Source of the DNA: an uncultured Granulosicoccaceae bacterium
GTDB taxonomy: Bacteria > Pseudomonadota > Gammaproteobacteria > Granulosicoccales > Granulosicoccaceae
DNA length: 56,331 nt
Assembly (NCBI GenBank): GCA_937923565.1
Contig: CALDTX010000078.1
Span: forward strand, 1 to 56,331
Direction: 5' to 3'
Each line of letters begins with the position of its first letter. The stretch's first letter is position 1. Made by a program: the position numbers and the translations under genes. The notes beneath the pieces were generated by a model. It saw only the letters and a list, made by a program, of their open reading frames with translations. It did no database searches and was not told the DNA's origin. Positions 49,384-56,331 of this stretch are shown here, in pieces.

Positions 49384-50975
49384 CGTGTGGTGTCGCGGTC
49401 GATACGTGCAACGCGCACATCAGGAAATGCGTCGGAAAGTGCAGCGGCGATCCGCTCTGTGCCATAGCCTAAGCTGTCGAGCTTGTCTGAGCCGCAAGAC
49501 TCACACTGCTCGGGCATTGCTCGTTCAGAGCCACAATGATGACAGCGCAAACGCCGCCTCGCACTGTGTACTGTCATGTGAGCATCACAACGATTGCAAT
49601 CTGCACAGGCACCGCAATCATTACACAGTAAAGTCGGCGCATAACCTCGTCGATTAATAAACAGCAAAGCTTGCGAACCATCGTCTAAATGCTGTCGTAT
49701 TGCATCGATGAGCCGATCGCTGATACCTTCAACCAAGGGCCGCCTGCGTATATCGAGCAAAGACAATATCGGCGGTTTTGCATCACCGGCACGTTGCGTT
49801 AAGGCCAGCTCTTTAAACCGTTCCATTTGAACATTATTAAGTGTTTCAAAAGACGGTGTTGCGGTTCCTAACACTATTGGGCAGCTGTTGTCGCGTGCGC
49901 GCATTAAGGCTAAATCACGCGCATGATAGCGAAAGCCATCTTGCTGCTTTAATGAGCCGTCGTGTTCTTCATCGATGATAATTAAACCCAGTCGAGGCAA
50001 TGGCACTAGCACGGCAGAGCGAGTTCCAATAATGACATCGGCGTGCCCTTTCGACGCAAGTAACCAGTTCTGCATCCGCTCTGAGTTATTCAGCCCTGAA
50101 TGCAAACTGACCAAACATCCCGTTACCCTTCGCTGAAAACGCCGCATAAGCTGCGGTGTTAAAGAAATTTCCGGCACCAGCAACAACACCTGCTGACCAC
50201 GCTGCTGAACTTGCTCAAGCGCTCTTAAATAAACTTCAGTTTTGCCGCTACCGGTTACCCCGTTTAACAGAAACGGCTGAAAGGTGCCGGCAGCCGCATC
50301 AATTTGCTGCAGAGCTTGTTGCTGTTCATCAACCAGCGTGGGGCCCGTTTCAAGTGCCTTGTTAAACGGCAATTGTTGATCGAATTTGCACGTTATCAAT
50401 TGTTTCTCTAACAGCGCTTTAACAGCAACGCGCCAACGTGCACTTAAAGTAGCCAGTACGCTGGCATCTACCGGGCTTCCTTGTGCTTCGAGCAAACAAT
50501 TAACCACCGCATGCTGAACAGCTGCGCGCTTGGGTAAATCGTCGAGGTTGGCGTTTGGCGCAAGCTCATAGGTTTCCCGTTGAGCCAGACCGGCTTCATT
50601 ACCACGTCGCAGCAGTACAGGAATGGCCGCAGAGAGCACTTCGCCTATCGGGTGATGGTAATAGCGACTGGACCATTCAAGCAGACCTAGCATGCGTTCA
50701 TCCAGCAAAGGATCAGCATCGAGCACTTTGATCACGGAGCGCAGTTTATTAGCAGGCACCTCAGAGTGCTGAGCGCCACTGAGCACGATACCCACAACAT
50801 TCCGGCGGCCAAATGGCACAGATACCCGTACACCTGGCATCAGTTTCTTGCCGGCTGGCCAGCGGTAGTCGAACAGAGAGTACAACGGCGACGGAATAGC
50901 CACACGTGCGAACGCAAAAGCTACGAATTCACTCGCTGCAGATGATGTTCCTGTTGGCTGATCTTCAGCTCGCAT
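49350..50975 (-). CDS. priA: Primosomal helicase PriA, N-terminal part (zero frame)
   Basis: The zero frame gives 541 residues: the 3'-DNA-binding and winged-helix domains (VAIPSPLYSLFDYRWP, GVRVSVPFGRRNVVGIV), Walker A TGSGKTE near residue 241, DEEH near 333, and the eight zinc-binding cysteines (CNDCGACADC, CHHCGS, CESCGS). PriA restarts stalled replication forks by loading the primosome. After residue 533 (DTTRKK) the frame runs into eight unrelated residues and a stop, so this product lacks helicase motifs V and VI. With a -1 slip the total is 746 residues, against 732 in E. coli. Start ATG 50975 gives the conserved N-terminus. Confidence 0.88.
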   Translation of the reverse strand: MRAEDQPTGTSSAASEFVAFAFARVAIPSPLYSLFDYRWPAGKKLMPGVRVSVPFGRRNVVGIVLSGAQHSEVPANKLRSVIKVLDADPLLDERMLGLLEWSSRYYHHPIGEVLSAAIPVLLRRGNEAGLAQRETYELAPNANLDDLPKRAAVQHAVVNCLLEAQGSPVDASVLATLSARWRVAVKALLEKQLITCKFDQQLPFNKALETGPTLVDEQQQALQQIDAAAGTFQPFLLNGVTGSGKTEVYLRALEQVQQRGQQVLLLVPEISLTPQLMRRFQRRVTGCLVSLHSGLNNSERMQNWLLASKGHADVIIGTRSAVLVPLPRLGLIIIDEEHDGSLKQQDGFRYHARDLALMRARDNSCPIVLGTATPSFETLNNVQMERFKELALTQRAGDAKPPILSLLDIRRRPLVEGISDRLIDAIRQHLDDGSQALLFINRRGYAPTLLCNDCGACADCNRCDAHMTVHSARRRLRCHHCGSERAMPEQCESCGSDKLDSLGYGTERIAAALSDAFPDVRVARIDRDTTRKKVRFKNSWI

Positions 50976-51057
50976 GAGAGTGATAATAAGTGAAAAAGGT
51001 TGGGTTTAAATGTCAAAGGTACGTCAATTGATCAGCTTATATACAAGGTAGATCTGC

Positions 51058-51092
51058 TTATCCACATTATCTGTGGATAACCTTGTGGATTA
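51058..51092. promoter_or_regulatory. DnaA-box cluster upstream of priA
   Basis: TTATCCACA (51058-51066) is a perfect DnaA box; five bases later TGTGGATAA (51072-51080) is the same box inverted, so the pair forms a 23-bp interrupted palindrome. TGTGGATTA (51084-51092) is a further inverted box with one mismatch. Two GATC sites lie at 51030 and 51050. The cluster is 83-117 bp upstream of the priA start and may control priA or act in replication. Confidence 0.6.
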
Positions 51093-51120
51093 TTTGCAAA
51101 AACAGCGAAAAGTGCCGTTA

Positions 51121-51188
51121 TTTTTGATACTTTTGTTAGAATGACTACTTATTGAACAATTCTAATAAAATCTTTATATTCAATAAGT
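51121..51188. repeat. AT-rich block with 10-bp inverted repeat (DUE-like)
   Basis: Positions 51121-51180 contain only 11 G/C in 60 bases. ACTTATTGAA (51147-51156) is exactly inverted as TTCAATAAGT (51179-51188), 22 bases apart. Such easily melted DNA beside DnaA boxes resembles a DNA-unwinding element. Alternatively it holds the priA promoter or an operator. Confidence 0.5.
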
Positions 51189-51240
51189 TAAAGCAATTTC
51201 TTAAGAATCTTTAGCCAACAGCTACAACATAGTGAGACTT

Positions 51241-51269
51241 ACATCAACAATTTTTGTTGATGTGTATAA
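51241..51269. repeat. 10-bp perfect hairpin overlapping a further DnaA-box-like site
   Basis: ACATCAACAA (51241-51250) and TTGTTGATGT (51254-51263) pair perfectly around TTT. Overlapping its right arm, TGTGTATAA (51261-51269) reads TTATACACA on the minus strand, matching the DnaA consensus TTWTNCACA. There is no following T-tract in either direction, so it is not an obvious terminator, although it lies 150 bp past the pntB stop. Confidence 0.5.
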
Positions 51270-51411
51270 ACGGGATTAAACGGGCCCTGTCAAGACCAAT
51301 TTCAAATAAATTTTTGTCGTTTTCAGACCTGAATTTTATACAAAACACCGTAGACATCAGGGGGTTAGATTTTCAGCGTCATGAAGTCGTCAGAGCCTGT
51401 TGTTTGAGTCA

Positions 51412-52806
51412 CTAGTCCAGTGATTTAACCGCACCGATGAGGTCCTGCACCGATGCTTTTGCGTCGCCATGCAGAACCTTGGTTTTACTGTGCTGTAGCA
51501 GCGGGTTTTCCACACCAGCGTAACCATAACCAACACCATCGCCGCGTTTGAGCACAATAACACTGCCTGCTTCATCGACATTCAGAATAGGCATGCCGTG
51601 CAACGGGCTGCGTTCGTCGCTGCGGGCGGCTAAATTGACGATATCGCTGGCACCAATGACGAGCGCTACATCCACTTTATTAAAGTCACCGTTGATTTCG
51701 CTTAGATCCACGATTTTTTCATAGCTCACACCGGCCTCTGCAAGCAGCACATTCATATGCCCGGGCATTCTTCCGGCAACCGGATGAATGGCAAAGCGCA
51801 CATTGACACCACGCTCCTCCAGTAATTGAGTGAGCTCCTGCACCTTATGCTGCGCCTGCGCTATCGCCATACCATAGCCAGGAACAATGACCACGTTCTC
51901 CGCGTAAGCCATGGATACAGCCGCATCAAAAGCCTCTACCTCGTTTACCGGGCTTTTAGCCGTGCGACTTTCCTGCTCAACATGAGACAAGCCGAAACCT
52001 GAGTACATTATTTCGCTTAAGCGACGATTAACCGAACGCGCCATTAAACGCGTTAACAAGGCACCAGCTGCAAAAACCAAGGTTCCTGCGACGATCATCG
52101 CCGGGTTATTGAAAACGACACCTTCCAATGCCACCGCCAGACCGGCCAGAGCATTGTAGAGAGAGATAAGCACGGGCAAATCAGCCGCTGCTATCGGCAA
52201 CGTCATGACGGAGCCAAATACCAGCGAACAGATAAAAAACAGTAGCAGCAAGATAGGGTGGGCTGTATTGGAAAAAATAAGCACAAAACCCAGCATCAGC
52301 ACAGCGGCCAACATGCTCACATAAACGATTTGCCGGTTGGCGAATCGATGGGGATTCACAACCCGACCACTTAACCGAGCCCAAGCCAGTATTGAACCGG
52401 AAAACGCAATAGAACCAATTAGCGCGCCTGTGAAAGCCAATAACTTTATGGATGGACCATGCTGCGTTACGCGCAGCAGCTCAACAGCCGCAATGCCTGC
52501 AGCAGCGCCACCGCCCAACCCATTATAAAGAGCAATCATTTGCGGCATTTTGGTGAGAGGCACGCGACGAGCGGGAATTAATGCGATAAGTACGCCGATG
52601 CACATGGCCACTAATATCAGCGAAAACCTGTTGATAACATCGGGATGCAAAAAAGTAGCACCGATCGCTAAAAACATACCGATCCCAGCAACCCAAATAC
52701 CTGAACGGGCTTTACTGGGCGTACTCATTCGGCGCAATCCGATAATGAAACACAACGCGGATATAAAGTAAGCCAACTCAATAATGGTAGGCGCAAAGCT
52801 AGTCAT
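51412..52806 (-). CDS. pntB: NAD(P) transhydrogenase subunit beta
   Basis: A 464-residue inner-membrane subunit (E. coli PntB 462) that carries the NADP(H)-binding domain III at its C-terminus (VVIVPGYGMAIAQAQHKVQE near residue 315, GHMNVLLAEAG, DVALVIGASD) after about nine membrane helices. The enzyme drives hydride transfer from NADH to NADP+ with the proton gradient. ATG 52806 overlaps the upstream gene's stop by 8 bp and gives the standard N-terminus; the frame continues upstream to 52860 but with a non-homologous extension. Confidence 0.96.
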   Translation of the reverse strand: MTSFAPTIIELAYFISALCFIIGLRRMSTPSKARSGIWVAGIGMFLAIGATFLHPDVINRFSLILVAMCIGVLIALIPARRVPLTKMPQMIALYNGLGGGAAAGIAAVELLRVTQHGPSIKLLAFTGALIGSIAFSGSILAWARLSGRVVNPHRFANRQIVYVSMLAAVLMLGFVLIFSNTAHPILLLLFFICSLVFGSVMTLPIAAADLPVLISLYNALAGLAVALEGVVFNNPAMIVAGTLVFAAGALLTRLMARSVNRRLSEIMYSGFGLSHVEQESRTAKSPVNEVEAFDAAVSMAYAENVVIVPGYGMAIAQAQHKVQELTQLLEERGVNVRFAIHPVAGRMPGHMNVLLAEAGVSYEKIVDLSEINGDFNKVDVALVIGASDIVNLAARSDERSPLHGMPILNVDEAGSVIVLKRGDGVGYGYAGVENPLLQHSKTKVLHGDAKASVQDLIGAVKSLD

Positions 52807-53215
52807 GGTTCGCAGCCTCAGCATTGTCACCGCGATCGCTCGGTTCGGTGCTATTGGCAACGCTTGCGCTTTGTTGCTGCTGATTTTTCGCTTCTAGTTG
52901 TTTGGCGTTCGCTCGCTCTAATTTTTTCGCATTGCGCTTTGCCGTTACCTCAAACATAGCAAGCATTCTGTCGGTAACAATATAGCCACCCACTGCATTA
53001 GCGGTAGCGGCAACCACCGCTAAAAACGCAATAACTAGCTGCAAGGTATTTTCAGCGTGCCCCAACGCAACCATGGCACCTGCCAAGACGATTGCGTGGA
53101 TAAAATTGGAACCCGACATTAACGGTGTATGCAGTACAGATGGAACATTGGCAATGAGTACGTAACCAGCGATACCCGCCAACATAATCAAATAAAGCGC
53201 AACAAACGGATCCAT
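52799..53215 (-). CDS. NAD(P) transhydrogenase subunit alpha-2 (membrane part)
   Basis: A 138-residue subunit equivalent to the C-terminal membrane segment of E. coli PntA, encoded separately as in Rhodospirillum and many other bacteria (pntAB in the three-gene scheme). Three hydrophobic helices are seen (VALYLIMLAGIAGYVLI, SNFIHAIVLAGAMVALGH, LVIAFLAVVAATANAVGGYI), with HTPLMSGSNF between the first two. The last 45 residues are charged and Gln/Ala-rich, longer than usual. The start codon shares one base with the upstream stop (TAATG) and the stop overlaps the pntB start, indicating tight coupling. Confidence 0.93.
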   Translation of the reverse strand: MDPFVALYLIMLAGIAGYVLIANVPSVLHTPLMSGSNFIHAIVLAGAMVALGHAENTLQLVIAFLAVVAATANAVGGYIVTDRMLAMFEVTAKRNAKKLERANAKQLEAKNQQQQSASVANSTEPSDRGDNAEAANHD

Positions 53216-54918
53216 TATTTTTTTGCCTCCAGTTCGGCGGCCTGCTGAACCCAGCCTGCTACATTGAGCTCGGTATTGCCATCAAGCTGTTCAACTAACC
53301 TTTCGACCCCAGCATCATCCAACTGTGCCAAGTGCACATATTGGGTAATGCCAAAAGCATTAAGACTGCTCTGCAGTGCCGGACCGATACCGTCTATCAC
53401 CATGAGATCGTCTCGCGGTTCGTTCAGTTCATCATCTTCAGCTGTTGCACTTTCCAACGTATCCGCAGTGTTGCTATGCGGGTCAGAATCAACGTGCATT
53501 TCGCTGCTGGCACTTTTGGCAGGCTCAGAAGCGGCTTGCGCCGCTATCTCAGCCTTAGTGTTTTTATCGGCATCAGGTACTTGCGACTGGTCAGAACCAT
53601 CTGAGGTTGAACCTGTGCCGGTTTTCGAGTGAGTTTGAGTGTCAGCGGTATCGCTTTCACTAGATTGTTCGTCCAGTTTTGCTTTTTCAGCCAACGCTAG
53701 CTCATTTTTTTCTTCCAACCACCCTGCGGATTGGTCAGGCTCATCGGACCTTTTTTCTCGGACGCTACTGCCTACCGGTTCAGCCAGCTCTAGGCCCATT
53801 AAATCTGCTACGGCCTGATCATGAATGCCACCGGCGTGCGTCAGGACCGAACCTGCCAGCACCTCATCATGCCAGTCAATTTGCAGTTCACCTTGATCGC
53901 TCAACATAAGCTTGAGCATATTCATTAAGTTACGCGCGTACATTTCGGTGGCGTGTACAGAACCACTACTCGGCAGATTTAAAGGGCCAACAACCAAGGT
54001 GTCGCCGTGCCAATAGGATTCGCCAGAACGCGTTAACTCACAATTACCCCCCGTTTCAGCAGCCATATCAACAATAACAGTATCGGGCATCATGCCCTCC
54101 ACCATATCGGTGGTAACAATACTGGGTGCTTTTCGGCCCGGTATTGCCGCTGCACAGATAACCGCATGCGCTTGCGACATTCGGTCTGCCAAAACATCGT
54201 GTTGCTGCTGCTTTTCCTCTTTATTAAGACCACGCGCAAAACCCCTTGGACCTTCGGCGTTTACACCGGTGTCTATCATGCGCGCGCCCAAAGACTCTAT
54301 TTGCTCTCGAGCGGCACTGCGAATATCGTACGCTTCAACGCGGGCGCCTAAACGCCTTGCGGTAGCGATGGCCTGCAAACCCGCAACACCAGCCCCAATC
54401 ACAATAACGCGCGACGGGCGAATGGTGCCAGCAGCCGTTGTCATCATCGGAAACATACGCGGCGATAGCTCGGCTGCTAACAGGGCGGCCTTATACCCTG
54501 CCACTGTGGCCTGAGAAGACAACATATCCATTGGTTGAGCACGCGTAATTCGCGGCAACATATCCATAGCGAACGTGGTGATATTGCGCTCCTGCAGTAT
54601 GGCCAACACATCAAGATGTAAATAGGCCGACATTGGGGAGAGCATAACCGACCCACGCTTGAGTAACTCGGCCTCTTCACACGACGGTGGTTTAACTTTG
54701 AGCACGATGTCCGCATCGCGAACCAGATCGGCAAATTCGCTAACAACTTGCGTATCTTCATAGTCGTCGTCGTAGAAGCCCGCACCAATGCCACAACCAG
54801 CCTGTATGGCAATTTCAACCTGATGACGATCACGCAGACGCGAAACAACCGCAGGATCAAGCGAAACACGTCGCTCGCCTTCCGCTGATTCCAGTGGTAC
54901 CGCGATTTTTAATGGCAC
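53215..54918 (-). CDS. pntA: NAD(P) transhydrogenase subunit alpha-1 with C-terminal helix-hairpin-helix extension
   Basis: A 567-residue protein. Residues 1-375 are the soluble NAD(H)-binding domain I (VIGAGVAGLQAIATARRLGA near 175-194, MVEGMMPDTVIVDMAAETGG). Stand-alone alpha-1 subunits are normally about 370-385 residues. Here an acidic, Ser/Asp/Thr-rich linker of roughly 120 residues follows, and residues about 500-567 form a helix-hairpin-helix-like domain (DDLMVIDGIGPALQSSLN, then FGITQYVHLAQL), of the kind found appended to some NuoE or ribosomal L21 proteins. The start is GTG at 54918 with GAGG upstream. First gene of the operon with the alpha-2 and beta genes. Confidence 0.92.
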   Translation of the reverse strand: MPLKIAVPLESAEGERRVSLDPAVVSRLRDRHQVEIAIQAGCGIGAGFYDDDYEDTQVVSEFADLVRDADIVLKVKPPSCEEAELLKRGSVMLSPMSAYLHLDVLAILQERNITTFAMDMLPRITRAQPMDMLSSQATVAGYKAALLAAELSPRMFPMMTTAAGTIRPSRVIVIGAGVAGLQAIATARRLGARVEAYDIRSAAREQIESLGARMIDTGVNAEGPRGFARGLNKEEKQQQHDVLADRMSQAHAVICAAAIPGRKAPSIVTTDMVEGMMPDTVIVDMAAETGGNCELTRSGESYWHGDTLVVGPLNLPSSGSVHATEMYARNLMNMLKLMLSDQGELQIDWHDEVLAGSVLTHAGGIHDQAVADLMGLELAEPVGSSVREKRSDEPDQSAGWLEEKNELALAEKAKLDEQSSESDTADTQTHSKTGTGSTSDGSDQSQVPDADKNTKAEIAAQAASEPAKSASSEMHVDSDPHSNTADTLESATAEDDELNEPRDDLMVIDGIGPALQSSLNAFGITQYVHLAQLDDAGVERLVEQLDGNTELNVAGWVQQAAELEAKK

Positions 54919-55148
54919 AGGTGCATCCTCTAACGTATTACAAGCAACATTTTAGGCAATAGGAAAGTTTATACTACGAATAGGGGGGTGGGATGGTCCG
55001 ACATTGCGCATGGTACTGTAAGTATCTACCTAGCGCCAGCGATTCGCCGTCCATACAACCATGACATAATTTCAACAGCCTTTGCGCACTAAGACGCTCC
55101 AATACAGCAAAGAATTCGTATATTACCGTTTACCGGCAAATCAACAAC

Positions 55149-56270
55149 ATGAAATATATCGGCAGGCCCAATTTCGAGCACGGAACGGCTGAAAAACTCG
55201 GCGTTCTGGTGGCTAATCTAGGCACCCCTGACGCGCCCGAAACAGCGCCAGTGCGCCGCTATTTAAAGCAATTTTTAAGCGATCCGCGAGTCATCGAGCT
55301 ACCCCGGCTACTGTGGATGCTGATCTTACATGGCGTTGTATTGCGGGTTCGCCCGGCAAAAAGTGCTGCCGCTTACCGGGAAGTGTGGGACAAAGAAACC
55401 GGCTCACCTTTGCTACACATCTCGCAAAAACAGACAAACGCATTACGAACAGCGTTGCAGCAACAGTTCGGCGAAAAGGTCGTTGTTAGCCTGGGCATGC
55501 GTTATGGCAAACCTTCTATCGACAGCGCTATCACTGAACTGGAAGAACACAACGTACGCCGTATGCTGGTACTGCCAATGTACCCACAATATTCCGGCTC
55601 AACCACAGCCTCTATTTTTGATGAAGTGTCCACAAGACTACAGCGCACTCGCTGGATTCCCGAAATGCGCTTTATTAACCAATACTGTGATAACCCTGCT
55701 TACATCAAAGCGCTTGCTCAGAGTGTTCGGCAAAGCTGGGACGAGAACGGCAAAGGCGATTTACTGGTTACCTCGTACCACGGCATTCCAAAACGTTATC
55801 TGCTTAATGGCGACCCTTACCATTGCCTATGCCATAAAACCACCCGCCTGCTGGCCGATGAACTTGGACTCACTGGCGACCAAGTCATGGTGGTTTTTCA
55901 ATCCAGAGTGGGTAAAGAAGAATGGCTAAGGCCCTACTGTGATGAAACCATGAAATTGCTGCCCTCAAAAGGCGTTAAGTCCATCGATGTTATTAGTCCA
56001 GCATTCTCAGCAGATTGTCTGGAAACCTATGAGGAAATTGCGGGTGAAAACCGCGAGTACTTTATGGAAAATGGTGGTGAGCGATTTGTTTATATTGAGT
56101 GTTTAAATGATTCAGCCGAGCATATCGATATGCTAAAGAACTTGATTGTTCAACACACACAAGGATGGCCAGAGACGCAGGCAGATTTCAACGAACACGA
56201 TCAACAACAGGCGCTAGCCACAAGTCGAACACTGGCAAAGCAGCTTTTAGGCACACATAGCGTAACTTAA
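55149..56270 (+). CDS. hemH: Ferrochelatase
   Basis: A 373-residue enzyme inserting Fe2+ into protoporphyrin IX, the final step of protoheme synthesis. The catalytic His is His211 in TSYHGIPKRY; LVANLGTPDAPE at the N-terminus, LPMYPQYSGST near residue 142 and the SPAFSADCLETYEEI block near residue 280 (with the conserved Glu) are all family hallmarks. It is longer than E. coli HemH (320 aa) by a C-terminal extension. It is divergent from pntA across 230 bp. That gap contains a probable pntA -10-like TATAAA on the minus strand near 54970 and nothing else I can identify. Confidence 0.95.
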   Translation: MKYIGRPNFEHGTAEKLGVLVANLGTPDAPETAPVRRYLKQFLSDPRVIELPRLLWMLILHGVVLRVRPAKSAAAYREVWDKETGSPLLHISQKQTNALRTALQQQFGEKVVVSLGMRYGKPSIDSAITELEEHNVRRMLVLPMYPQYSGSTTASIFDEVSTRLQRTRWIPEMRFINQYCDNPAYIKALAQSVRQSWDENGKGDLLVTSYHGIPKRYLLNGDPYHCLCHKTTRLLADELGLTGDQVMVVFQSRVGKEEWLRPYCDETMKLLPSKGVKSIDVISPAFSADCLETYEEIAGENREYFMENGGERFVYIECLNDSAEHIDMLKNLIVQHTQGWPETQADFNEHDQQQALATSRTLAKQLLGTHSVT

Positions 56271-56291
56271 CGACTGTAATTGCTGACCAAC

Positions 56292-56331
56292 CGGTGTTGT
56301 TGACCCTAAATATTGCGTCATAACAACACCG
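56292..56331 (+). terminator. Inverted repeat after hemH, cut by the window end
   Basis: CGGTGTTGTT (56292-56301) is exactly mirrored by AACAACACCG (56322-56331), the last ten bases of the window, with 20 bases between. It lies 21 bp past the hemH stop and may be its terminator, but any T-tract would be outside the window. Confidence 0.4.

Overview
This 56.3 kb window is chromosomal sequence from a gammaproteobacterium, probably marine or salt-tolerant. The evidence is the gene order: obgE-proB-rpsT-murJ-ribF-ileS-lspA-ispH, dcd-apbC-metG next to rnfABCDGE, and argS beside an SPOR gene, all arranged much as in Pseudomonas and relatives. NhaA, an Rnf complex and a proton-translocating transhydrogenase fit a Na+/H+-economy lifestyle. 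GC is slightly below 50% by eye. I found no rRNA, tRNA, CRISPR array, insertion sequence or prophage. The genus cannot be settled from this sequence.

Layout. 1-4.4 kb: Ca2+/Na+ exchanger, NhaA, and a flavin monooxygenase with an NTF2-like N-terminus. 4.6-15 kb: a hypothetical basic protein, then the core block obgE, proB, rpsT (opposite strand), murJ, ribF, ileS, lspA, ispH. 15-19.7 kb: envelope and signalling genes (HDOD protein, Ig-like lipoprotein, small outer-membrane barrel, TlpA-like lipoprotein). 19.7-29.8 kb: rppH, dcd, apbC on the minus strand, then metG, rnfABCDGE and a DUF1841 gene on the plus strand. 29.8-37.5 kb: a divergent pair of a repeat-rich peptidoglycan-binding protein and an L,D-transpeptidase, a DadA-like oxidoreductase, a class III CoA-transferase, mazG and a YfaZ-like protein. 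37.7-43.9 kb: argS, SPOR protein, hrpA, all minus strand. 44.1-48.7 kb: an AT-richer signalling island (two stand-alone response regulators, an orphan substrate-binding protein, a histidine kinase). 48.7-56.3 kb: priA, a long AT-rich intergenic region with DnaA-box-like sites, the three-gene pntAAB operon, and hemH.

Most notable observations. (1) priA is split into two frames exactly at A AAA AAG, the slippery heptamer used by E. coli dnaX. A -1 slip restores a full-length 746-residue PriA, and a perfect 8-bp stem with an inner stem lies immediately downstream. This is either programmed frameshifting, transcriptional slippage, or a one-base homopolymer deletion or sequencing error. (2) The 436-bp gap between priA and pntB carries two perfect inverted DnaA boxes, further box-like sites and a 60-bp block with only 11 G/C, resembling a replication origin or DnaA-control locus. 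(3) A periplasmic binding protein without any permease is divergent from a histidine kinase with a roughly 290-residue periplasmic domain, suggesting a TorT/TorS-type sensor pair placed between argS and priA. (4) The PntA alpha-1 subunit has an acidic linker and a C-terminal helix-hairpin-helix domain not found in the textbook enzyme.
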